From Sphingobacterium phlebotomi (GTDB taxonomy: Bacteria; Bacteroidota; Bacteroidia; Sphingobacteriales; Sphingobacteriaceae), in NCBI RefSeq assembly GCF_008180195.1, contig NZ_VTAV01000008.1, positions 1 through 64,000 of the forward strand: a stretch of 64,000 bases of DNA, in the 5' to 3' direction. Shown piece after piece: positions 7,378 to 14,986 of the stretch; positions within the stretch are counted from its first letter, which is position 1, and every line of letters begins with the position of its first letter. The notes beneath the pieces were generated by a model that saw only the letters and a list, made by a program, of their open reading frames with translations, searched no databases and had not been told where the DNA came from. Made by a program: the position numbers and the translations under genes.

Positions 7378-9060
7378 CTATTTCACCAACTTTTTGTACT
7401 TCATACGTTTTGGTCCTGTATCGCCCAGACGTTTCTTTCGATTTTCTTCATATTCACTATAGTTTCCTTCGAAGAAGTAAACCTGAGAATCGCCTTCAAA
7501 TGCTAAAATATGCGTACAGATACGGTCCAAAAACCAACGGTCGTGAGAAATGATAACGGCACATCCGCCAAAATTTTCCAATCCTTCTTCCAGTGCGCGC
7601 AAAGTATTTACATCAATATCGTTAGTCGGTTCATCCAGTAGCAACACATTAGATGATTTTTTTAATGTAATGGCCAGATGAACGCGATTTCGCTCTCCTC
7701 CAGACAATACGCCTACCTTCTTCTGTTGGTCAGCGCCATTAAAATTAAACTTGGACACATACGCACGGGAATTTATCGACCTGTTTCCAAGCAGGATGTT
7801 ATCATTACCTTCCGTAATATTCTCCCACACCGTTTTATTCGGGTCGAGGTCATCATGGTTTTGATCCACGTAGCCCAATACCACCGTTTCCCCTACTTTA
7901 AACATTCCTGTGTCAGGCTTCTCCTGCCCTGTAATCAATCGAAACAAGGTTGTTTTACCAGCACCATTTGGACCAATAATGCCCACAATACCTGCTGGCG
8001 GCAAGGAAAAGCTGAGGTTTTCAAACAAAAGTCTGTCATCATACGCCTTTGAAATATTATTAGCTTCGATAACGGTGTTTCCCAATCGTGGCCCAGGTGG
8101 AATAAACAGTTCTAGTTTTTCTTCCCGGTCTTTTGTTTCTTCCGATGCCAGTTTTTCATAGTTATGCAACCTGGCTTTAGATTTTGCATGCCTTGCTTTC
8201 GGCGCCATGCGCACCCATTCCAACTCCCTTTCAAGTGTTTTCTGGCGTTTGGTTTCTTGTTTCTCCTCTTGTGCCAAACGCTTTGCTTTTTGGTCTAACC
8301 AAGAAGAATAATTTCCTTTCCAGGGAATCCCCTCTCCTCTATCCAACTCCAGAATCCATCCCGCAACGTTATCCAAGAAATACCGGTCGTGCGTCACAGC
8401 GATAACGGTACCTTTATACTGTTTTAAGTGTTGTTCTAGCCAGTCAATAGACTCGGCATCCAAGTGATTGGTAGGTTCATCCAAGAGTAAAACATCCGGC
8501 TCTTGGAGCAACAAGCGACAAAGTGCCACCCGCCTACGCTCTCCCCCTGACAAATTGACAATTTTCGCATCCGGTTCCGGACAACGGAGCGCATCCATCG
8601 CACGCTCTAATTTCGTATCCAATTCCCAGGCATTGGTGGCATCAATTTTATCTTGCAGTTCGCCCTGGCGAGCAAGTAATTTGTCCATTTCGTCTGGATT
8701 CTCGTACACCTCCGGCAAACCAAATCTCTCGTTTATTTCTTCATACTCTTTTAGGATCGCTGTCGTCTCAGCGACTCCTTCTTCTACGATCTCTTTAACC
8801 GTTTTCTCCGTGTCCAACTCAGGTTCCTGCGCCAAATAGCCAACAGAATAACCCGGTGAGAAGACAACTTCTCCCTGATAAGATTTGTCGAGCCCAGCAA
8901 TAATCTTCAGCAAAGAGGATTTTCCAGAACCATTCAAACCGATAACACCGATTTTTGCTCCGTAAAAAAAAGATAAATAGATGTTTTTAAGAACTTGTTT
9001 TTGCGGCGGGTATATTTTATTTACACCAGCCATTGAAAAAATAATTTTCTCGTCAGACAT
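7378..9060 (-). CDS. ettA: ABC-F translation factor, EttA type
   Basis: A 560-residue tandem ATPase without membrane domain. Walker A at 41-48 (GLNGSGKS), signature LSGGE at 170-174, Walker B plus LDEPTNHLD at 191-201, second Walker A at 363-370. The interdomain linker carries MAPKARHAKSKAR (285-297), diagnostic of EttA, the energy-sensing factor that binds the ribosomal E site. The start chosen is the ATG at 9058-9060 (MSDEKIIF); a longer reading from 9087 would lie within the -7 promoter box. It is co-directional with the FixL-like kinase at 2-base spacing, so both are probably on one mRNA. Confidence 0.93.
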   Translation of the reverse strand: MSDEKIIFSMAGVNKIYPPQKQVLKNIYLSFFYGAKIGVIGLNGSGKSSLLKIIAGLDKSYQGEVVFSPGYSVGYLAQEPELDTEKTVKEIVEEGVAETTAILKEYEEINERFGLPEVYENPDEMDKLLARQGELQDKIDATNAWELDTKLERAMDALRCPEPDAKIVNLSGGERRRVALCRLLLQEPDVLLLDEPTNHLDAESIDWLEQHLKQYKGTVIAVTHDRYFLDNVAGWILELDRGEGIPWKGNYSSWLDQKAKRLAQEEKQETKRQKTLERELEWVRMAPKARHAKSKARLHNYEKLASEETKDREEKLELFIPPGPRLGNTVIEANNISKAYDDRLLFENLSFSLPPAGIVGIIGPNGAGKTTLFRLITGQEKPDTGMFKVGETVVLGYVDQNHDDLDPNKTVWENITEGNDNILLGNRSINSRAYVSKFNFNGADQQKKVGVLSGGERNRVHLAITLKKSSNVLLLDEPTNDIDVNTLRALEEGLENFGGCAVIISHDRWFLDRICTHILAFEGDSQVYFFEGNYSEYEENRKKRLGDTGPKRMKYKKLVK

Positions 9061-9084
9061 AAGATTCGTATTGCTTTTTTTGTA

Positions 9085-9092
9085 CAAATATA
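9085..9092 (-). promoter_or_regulatory. -7 box of the ettA operon (TATATTTG)
   Basis: The plus-strand CAAATATA at 9085-9092 reads TATATTTG on the minus strand, a perfect -7 element. It sits 25 bases before the ettA ATG. No good -33 TTG is seen at the expected distance, so the promoter may need an activator. Confidence 0.5.
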
Positions 9093-9150
9093 GTCATTTT
9101 TGGTTCGGAACGACTGCCATTTTGATAGTTTCCGTGCTGTGGCGTAATTG

Positions 9151-9163
9151 TTGATAAAATCAA
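9151..9163. promoter_or_regulatory. FNR/FixK-like palindrome TTGAT-AAA-ATCAA
   Basis: A perfect 13-bp palindrome between the divergent ettA and clpC genes. It differs from the classical FNR/FixK site TTGAT-N4-ATCAA only by a centre one base shorter. It lies about 60 bases upstream of the ettA -7 box, a plausible position for the REC-CRP regulator encoded in the ettA operon. Assignment is inference. Confidence 0.4.
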
Positions 9164-9242
9164 TACAGTAATAAGCATAGGATTTATAATTAATTTTTTT
9201 ACATTTATAACATCCTATCATTAACAAAGGAAAGGTTTATAC

Positions 9243-11807
9243 ATGGAAGCAAAGTTTTCACCACGCGTCAAAGATGTTATTTCTTATAGTCGAGAAGAAG
9301 CGCTAAGACTCCGCCATGATTACATTGGCACAGAACATCTTTTGCTCGGCTTGATTCGTGAGGGCGATGGAGTGGCAATAAAGATTTTAAAAAATATTGG
9401 AGTCGATATAGGATCAATCCGTCAATCTACCGAAGATGCAGTAAAAGGGTCATCAATGTCACGTGCACCTATCGGGAACATGCCGTTGACTAAACAGGCT
9501 GAGAAGGTTCTGAAAATAACGTATTTAGAGGCTAAGATTTTTAAAAGTGACGTCATTGGTACGGAACATTTATTATTGGCAATTTTACGAGATGAGGAGA
9601 ATATCGCATCTCAGGTTTTACAGCAATACAGCATCACGTACGATTTATTTAAAAGCGAAGTTGAGCAAAATAAAACAACTATAAAGGATGAAGCATCGAG
9701 TTCGTCTACAGGAGATGATGATTTTGCAGACGATGACCAACAATTTACAGCACCGAAGAAAGTTTCTGACATCAAGTCAAAAACCCCCGTATTGGATAAT
9801 TTCGGAAGAGATTTAACCAAGGCAGCAGAAGAAGGCAGATTGGATCCTATTGTGGGGCGCGAGAAAGAAATTGAACGCGTTTCACAGATTCTTTCCCGCC
9901 GCAAGAAAAACAATCCAATTTTAATTGGGGAGCCTGGGGTTGGTAAATCGGCTATAGCCGAGGGATTAGCGTTGCGCATCGTACAACGCAAAGTATCTCG
10001 CGTATTATTCAACAAGCGGGTGGTTACGCTAGATTTAGCCTCTTTAGTGGCTGGCACAAAATATCGTGGTCAGTTTGAGGAGCGCATGAAAGCTGTGATG
10101 AACGAGCTGGAAAAATCACCAGATGTGATTTTATTTATCGATGAAATCCACACTATTGTGGGAGCAGGTGGTGCTTCGGGTTCGTTGGATGCCTCGAATA
10201 TGTTCAAACCGGCTTTGGCTCGGGGTGAAATCCAATGTATCGGTGCTACTACACTAGACGAATACCGTCAGTATATCGAAAAAGATGGTGCATTAGACCG
10301 TCGTTTCCAGAAAGTCGTTGTAGAACCTGCTTCGCACGACGAAACGATAGAAATTTTGAATCGCATCAAAGATAAATACGAAGAGCATCATAACGTAACA
10401 TATACACCCGATGCAGTAGAGGCTTGTGTATCGCTGACTACACGTTATATCACGGACCGTTTCTTACCTGATAAGGCTATTGACGCTTTGGACGAAGCTG
10501 GTTCACGTGTACATCTGAACAACATCCACGTTCCGCAATCTATCTTAGATATTGAAGAGAAAATCGAAGAGGTTAAGGTAGAAAAGAACAAAGTGGTGCG
10601 TAGCCAGAAATATGAGGAAGCGGCAAAACTTCGGGATACGGAGAAAAAACTACTCGACCAGCTTGAAAAGGAAAAAGCAGCTTGGGAAGCAGAGACGAAG
10701 TCCAAGCGTTATACCGTATCGGAAGATAGCGTAGCGGAGGTCGTATCCATGATGACGGGTATTCCGGTACAACGCGTAAGCCAGTCGGATAGCCAGAAGC
10801 TGTTGAATATGGGAGAAGCGGTTAAAGGTCGTATTATCGGTCAAGATGACGCCGTGCAGAAGTTAGTAAAAGCTATACAACGGACGCGCGCCGGATTGAA
10901 AGACCCCAAGAAACCTATCGGTTCGTTTATATTCTTAGGCCCTACCGGAGTTGGTAAAACAGAGTTGGCAAAAGAATTGGCCCGTTTTATGTTTGATTCG
11001 GAAGATGCCTTGATCCAAATTGACATGAGTGAATACATGGAAAAATTCGCTGTGTCACGTTTGGTTGGAGCGCCTCCGGGATATGTGGGTTATGAAGAAG
11101 GTGGGCAGTTAACGGAGAAAGTGCGTCGCAAACCATATGCGGTTATTCTTCTCGATGAGATTGAGAAAGCGCACCCCGATGTATTCAACTTATTGTTACA
11201 GGTATTGGATGAAGGACAATTGACAGATAGTTTGGGCAGAAAGGTAGATTTCCGCAATACGATTATTATCATGACTTCCAATATCGGAGCCCGTCAATTG
11301 AAAGAGTTTGGTCAAGGTGTAGGTTTTACCACGTCAGCAAAAACCAACCAAGCGGATTCGCATTCCAGAGGGGTTATTGAAACAGCACTCAAACGTGCTT
11401 TCGCACCGGAGTTCTTGAACCGAATCGATGATGTTATCGTCTTCAATTCATTGACTAAAGAACATATCTTTAAGATTATCGATATTGAATTGAAATATCT
11501 ATTCTACCGAATAGAAGGATTAGGCTACCATATTACGCTCACGGATAAAGCAAAAGACTTTATCGCGGAGAAGGGATATGACAGTAATTTTGGTGCACGT
11601 CCGTTAAAACGCGCTATTCAAAAATACTTAGAAGACCCTATTGCCGAAGAAATATTAAAGGGCGAGGTTAAAACTGGCTCAAAGTTGAATATTGATTACG
11701 ATGACGATAAAAAGGAAATCACGGTTAATAGTGTCAATCCAAAGGATACACCTGGTGATTCTATAAAATCCGATGTTTCGGAATCGAACGATAAAGAAAA
11801 AGAGTAA
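9243..11807 (+). CDS. clpC: ATP-dependent Clp protease ATP-binding subunit ClpC
   Basis: An 854-residue Hsp100 unfoldase. Two Clp-N repeats at about 1-145, first AAA module with Walker A GEPGVGKS near 229, a UVR-type coiled-coil segment near 452 (KYEEAAKLRDTEKKL), which marks ClpC rather than ClpA/ClpB, second Walker A GPTGVGKT near 565, and the ClpP-docking tripeptide VGF near 692. It therefore feeds substrates to ClpP. It is monocistronic: divergent from ettA and closed by a strong terminator just after the stop. An acidic, low-complexity tail ends the protein. Confidence 0.97.
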   Translation: MEAKFSPRVKDVISYSREEALRLRHDYIGTEHLLLGLIREGDGVAIKILKNIGVDIGSIRQSTEDAVKGSSMSRAPIGNMPLTKQAEKVLKITYLEAKIFKSDVIGTEHLLLAILRDEENIASQVLQQYSITYDLFKSEVEQNKTTIKDEASSSSTGDDDFADDDQQFTAPKKVSDIKSKTPVLDNFGRDLTKAAEEGRLDPIVGREKEIERVSQILSRRKKNNPILIGEPGVGKSAIAEGLALRIVQRKVSRVLFNKRVVTLDLASLVAGTKYRGQFEERMKAVMNELEKSPDVILFIDEIHTIVGAGGASGSLDASNMFKPALARGEIQCIGATTLDEYRQYIEKDGALDRRFQKVVVEPASHDETIEILNRIKDKYEEHHNVTYTPDAVEACVSLTTRYITDRFLPDKAIDALDEAGSRVHLNNIHVPQSILDIEEKIEEVKVEKNKVVRSQKYEEAAKLRDTEKKLLDQLEKEKAAWEAETKSKRYTVSEDSVAEVVSMMTGIPVQRVSQSDSQKLLNMGEAVKGRIIGQDDAVQKLVKAIQRTRAGLKDPKKPIGSFIFLGPTGVGKTELAKELARFMFDSEDALIQIDMSEYMEKFAVSRLVGAPPGYVGYEEGGQLTEKVRRKPYAVILLDEIEKAHPDVFNLLLQVLDEGQLTDSLGRKVDFRNTIIIMTSNIGARQLKEFGQGVGFTTSAKTNQADSHSRGVIETALKRAFAPEFLNRIDDVIVFNSLTKEHIFKIIDIELKYLFYRIEGLGYHITLTDKAKDFIAEKGYDSNFGARPLKRAIQKYLEDPIAEEILKGEVKTGSKLNIDYDDDKKEITVNSVNPKDTPGDSIKSDVSESNDKEKE

Positions 11808-11820
11808 GATTCCCATCCAA

Positions 11821-11853
11821 AAAAGCGCTGTGCCAAGAGACACAGCGCTTTTT
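11821..11853 (+). terminator. rho-independent terminator of clpC
   Basis: Perfect 12-bp arms AAAAGCGCTGTG/CACAGCGCTTTT around an 8-base loop, followed by a T tract, 13 bases after the clpC stop. Confidence 0.92.
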
Positions 11854-11946
11854 ATTTGGCTTATTTTTTGCTTAATTTAAACTATTAACGTTTTTTAACG
11901 TCTTATTGGATATAAACAAAATTTGACAACCCTTAATACGATACAC

Positions 11947-12372
11947 ATGAAAAAAATTTTATTAGCCTTTTTAGTCGGTACAGCCACCTTGGCTGTGACG
12001 AGTAGCTGTACAAAAGAATATTATGAGGAATATTATGACATGGTGCCGAGTATTACCATGGTTTACGAGCGGACAGCAAACCAATGGGGAGTTGATGATT
12101 ACGGAACCGATTATCTAGATTTAGAGGTTCCAGAGTTAACTAACTATTATAAAGATCAAGGAATTGTCAATGTGGCAATCAGTTTCAACGACGAACAAAC
12201 TTATCTCGCTATTCCTACCACTTTTGACGCTATTTCATATTCATACGATTATACTACTGGATCTGTACGAATTTATGCACAGGATCCTATTTTGGAAGAT
12301 GGAGTTACTATCACCCCCCCCGCACATATTCATATTAAAATTTCTCTAACTGATGCGGATTTTGTAGAGTAA
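11947..12372 (+). CDS. small lipoprotein of unknown function
   Basis: A 141-residue protein from the ATG at 11947 (MKKILLAFLVG). The signal peptide ends in lipobox VTSSC followed by TKEYYEEYYD, so it is probably an outer-membrane or periplasmic lipoprotein. The mature part is about 120 residues, rich in Tyr, Asp and Thr with alternating beta-like segments (...YLDLEVPEL..., VRIYAQDPIL). I do not recognise a named family. A terminator follows, and clpC's terminator precedes it, so it is a single-gene unit. Confidence 0.8.
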   Translation: MKKILLAFLVGTATLAVTSSCTKEYYEEYYDMVPSITMVYERTANQWGVDDYGTDYLDLEVPELTNYYKDQGIVNVAISFNDEQTYLAIPTTFDAISYSYDYTTGSVRIYAQDPILEDGVTITPPAHIHIKISLTDADFVE

Positions 12373-12401
12373 CTCTTGATAAACCGAACCTTAAATATAC
12401 A

Positions 12402-12437
12402 ACAGCCATATCCAACAACGATATGGCTGTTTTTTTG
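12402..12437 (+). terminator. rho-independent terminator
   Basis: Arms ACAGCCATAT/ATATGGCTGT around a 9-base loop, followed by seven T. It lies 29 bases after the lipoprotein stop. Confidence 0.92.
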
Positions 12438-13167
12438 CCAGACCACTTGTTCATTTCAGTATTCTTTTGTTTCGTAACATGGATTCGGCTGCAACGAACT
12501 TCGTCATAGTCGCATAGTTCCTAGAGATGAGGCTATCCACCTAGACCACTAAATACGTTGTTTTTTTCGTCAGTACGATCGACCTTTTAGCTAGGGTTGC
12601 CCACTTTGAGCCATCCTTATTGCTCTCTAACATAACCACAGATGCCATATCCCCTAATTTACTTACTTTTATTTCACACCCACTAGGTTATGCATGGCCA
12701 TAGACGTACTGCACTATAAAAACATGAAGCTAGAACTCAAGCGAAGTGTATTTTGAGTTAAAAAACATTTCGTTAAAAGCATGTTACGTAGCATTAGCTA
12801 GTCCACAACTGCACTTGTCACAAAATAATATCTATTTATCACGAACACGCGTTATTTACATATACTGCTCGCTTCCTTTACTCTATTGATGTAACAGAAA
12901 ACGATCGCAGCAAATATGTTTTCTACGAACATATTCTACTTCACAACAAAGTATAAGTTGGATGACACAAGGACATATACATATGGCATTAAAACACCTC
13001 AGCTCATAACAAACGCTAAGGTATCTATTCCGAATTTAGGCAGGTTTATTTCTTTGTTGTCCGTCGACGTCAATAAACCTAATTCAAGGAATACCACATA
13101 TTAAATGAATAAACTGAAAAATATCAATCATATTATCAACCATTTAAGCTGTTAATCAAAAAAACAT
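12438..13167. other. 730-base gap without a convincing gene
   Basis: No intact coding region is supported. On the minus strand one single frame from 12825 to 12451 gives 125 codons with four internal stops and a protein-like stretch of 44 codons (about 12544-12675), possibly the remains of a decayed gene. The number of stops is not clearly below chance for AT-rich DNA. The short open frame at 12916-13104 (plus) has no recognisable features. Confidence 0.4.
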
Positions 13168-13168
13168 A

Positions 13169-13198
13169 TTGACAAAACTAAAATAAACTTTATCTTTG
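13169..13198 (+). promoter_or_regulatory. promoter of tRNA-Pro (TTG-N19-TATCTTTG)
   Basis: TTG at 13169-13171 and TATCTTTG at 13191-13198, spaced by 19 bases, match the Bacteroidota vegetative promoter exactly. The tRNA starts 28 bases after the -7 box. Confidence 0.85.
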
Positions 13199-13225
13199 TG
13201 CCACAGAAAAAAGGTGATACCTTTT

Positions 13226-13299
13226 CGGGGTGTAGCGTAGCCCGGTATCGCGCCACATTTGGGATGTGGAGGTCGTAGGTTCGAATCCTGCCACCCCGA
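13226..13299 (+). tRNA. tRNA-Pro (anticodon TGG)
   Basis: A 74-base cloverleaf. Acceptor arms CGGGGTG (13226-13232) and CACCCCG (13292-13298) with discriminator A; anticodon arm CCACA-TTTGGGA-TGTGG with anticodon TGG; T arm GTAGG-TTCGAAT-CCTGC. The CCA end is not encoded. A perfect promoter precedes it and a terminator follows. Confidence 0.97.
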
Positions 13300-13302
13300 C
13301 TG

Positions 13303-13330
13303 AAAAGCTCGATATTCATCGAGCTTTTTT
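13303..13330 (+). terminator. terminator of tRNA-Pro
   Basis: AGCTCGAT (13306-13313), loop ATTC, ATCGAGCT (13318-13325), then a T run; a short A run precedes the stem. Confidence 0.92.
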
Positions 13331-13428
13331 ATTTTCAAGTGGAATAATCCGCAATAAAAATGCACAGAATATTAAATAATTCACAAAAGTGATGTTTGTC
13401 ATTTCCATGAGAAATTGTTTCCGTATAT

Positions 13429-13830
13429 TTGACAACAATCAATAAAAATAAGAAACGGATTTTGATACGTTTTTGTACATATATTCTATTAGTCACTTTA
13501 ACACTGCAATCATTTTATCGCAGTATTATGACTATGGAATATCAGATACACCTTCCTGAATATTTGGCAAAATGTATAAATAAAGACCGACCAGAGCTTC
13601 ATTGTGATGGTCAATGCGTACTGATGCAGAAAATAAAGGAAAAAGAGAAAGAGGAAACAAAAAAAAATCTAGTAGTATATGAATATAGCGCTCTTTACGT
13701 GCATAAAGAGAACACCGCTTATACTATGTACCAGCCAAAAGAAGAAATCAGCCCAAACCATTTCTCACCTTATCTAATTGATTATTTATTTAATTACAAC
13801 ACCTCTATATTCCATCCCCCAATTAGCTAA
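13429..13830 (+). CDS. small membrane protein with CxGxC motif, first gene of a copper-type locus
   Basis: At most 133 residues. A basic N-terminus and one membrane span (ILIRFCTYILLVTLTLQSF) are followed by a short outside domain with C-x-N-K...L-x-C-x-G-x-C (CINKDRPELHCDGQCVLMQK) and a charged Lys/Glu stretch. The Cys-Gly-Cys pattern suggests metal or redox binding. The start is unsettled: the longest frame begins with a TTG at 13429 that is part of a -7-like box TATATTTG (13424-13431), so a downstream TTG at 13462 is possible. Small proteins of this style often precede metal TonB receptors in Bacteroidota; here the copper-type genes follow on the same strand. Confidence 0.65.
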   Translation: MTTINKNKKRILIRFCTYILLVTLTLQSFYRSIMTMEYQIHLPEYLAKCINKDRPELHCDGQCVLMQKIKEKEKEETKKNLVVYEYSALYVHKENTAYTMYQPKEEISPNHFSPYLIDYLFNYNTSIFHPPIS

Positions 13831-14052
13831 TCCACATCAGTGGAGCGTAGCCCTGACGTCAACTTGGCGCTACTTGTTATTTGGATGCAATTCATTTCTT
13901 AGCATAGACTAGAAACAAAGTATCATTTTATAATGATGGCTATTGGAAATACCTCGTTCATCCCATATAACATATGTTAGTTCTCGATCTGTCAATTCCA
14001 TTAACAGGCTACTGAATTTCAATCATTTTTCATAAAACATTCATCAATAATA

Positions 14053-14979
14053 ATGAGAAAAACACTATTTTTTCTTACGGCAGCATGCTTTGCAATATTG
14101 TCCTGTACAAAAGAAAAAACGGATTACGAAGCGGAAATAGAGGTCGTAGTTCCAACGTACGATGAATTTAAAGAAGCTGCTAATATCCATAACGGAATTT
14201 ATGACATCAGCATTGAAGCATTGAATGGAACATTCTATAAGGGATACAATGAAATCCGTTTAAAGATTACGAATAGCCAAACCAACGAGAAAACGTCGGC
14301 CTCTTCCGTTACCTTCCTCCCTATCCGAAGCGACGGAGAGCAGCAAAACACTTCCTGCCCTCATCAATACGATTTGGCTTATTTAACAGCAGAAAACTAT
14401 TTTTTGGGATACGTTGTATTTACGAATGAAAGTAGTCCGAATGGGCGCTGGGAATTTTATATCAGTTTCACTATTGATAATCAAACCTACACAGTAAAGG
14501 AAACTATCAATGTTCAAGAGCAGATTAACAAAAACCTGCATATGGCTACATTTACCGGAAAGGATAATGAACAGTATTTCATCGCTTTAGTATCACCTCA
14601 AAGGCCAAAGGTCGGTGAAAATGAATTGATTGCCGGAATTTATAAATTCAACAAACCCACCAATCCACCAACTGGAGATTTTCCGGATCCTTCGCAGTTC
14701 TCATACGCGCAAGTAAGTGATTATACTTTACAGCTGGATCCACGGATGCCCGAGCCTTCTATGGGGAATCATTCTTCACCAAACAATAAGGATTTAATGC
14801 AGCAAAACGATGGTCTGTACCACGGAGTGGTCAATTACACCATGACGGGGAACTGGACGTTGAATTTCATCATGTTGAACCAAAACGGAAAAATGATCAA
14901 AGGCACGGAAGTCTCCACGGATTTCACACCCGGAGTCGAGGGAGTGAAAAGCGAATTACATATTGATATTCTATTCTAA
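14053..14979 (+). CDS. lipoprotein with two YtkA/FixH-like repeats, putative copper-binding
   Basis: 308 residues, lipobox ILSC (Cys18). Two related halves are visible. In each, a beta-rich stretch leads to a His-Ser/Cys-Pro segment and then a G-Y-x-G-x-V-x-F/Y-x-M/N...W pattern. The first is around 95-140 (SCPHQYD, FLGYVVFTNE, GRWEFYISF); the second around 225-275 (MPEPSMGNHSSPNN at 232-245, LYHGVVNYTMTGNWTLNFIM). The second matches the YtkA-like/FixH style, whose Met and His residues bind copper in related proteins. It ends 7 bases before the TonB receptor start and is surely co-transcribed with it. Confidence 0.75.
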   Translation: MRKTLFFLTAACFAILSCTKEKTDYEAEIEVVVPTYDEFKEAANIHNGIYDISIEALNGTFYKGYNEIRLKITNSQTNEKTSASSVTFLPIRSDGEQQNTSCPHQYDLAYLTAENYFLGYVVFTNESSPNGRWEFYISFTIDNQTYTVKETINVQEQINKNLHMATFTGKDNEQYFIALVSPQRPKVGENELIAGIYKFNKPTNPPTGDFPDPSQFSYAQVSDYTLQLDPRMPEPSMGNHSSPNNKDLMQQNDGLYHGVVNYTMTGNWTLNFIMLNQNGKMIKGTEVSTDFTPGVEGVKSELHIDILF

Positions 14980-14986
14980 GGTAATG

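Noticed and set aside
7378..9087. Longer ettA start at 9087
   Set aside because: The upstream ATG lies within the TATATTTG -7 box, so it cannot be on the mRNA from that promoter; MSDEKIIF at 9060 also matches the family start.
12916..13104. 62-codon open frame in the long gap
   Set aside because: No ribosome-binding site, no family resemblance and unusual composition; likely chance.
13156..13365. Open frame across the tRNA-Pro on the opposite strand
   Set aside because: It overlaps tRNA, promoter and terminator entirely; such frames are common artefacts over tRNA genes.
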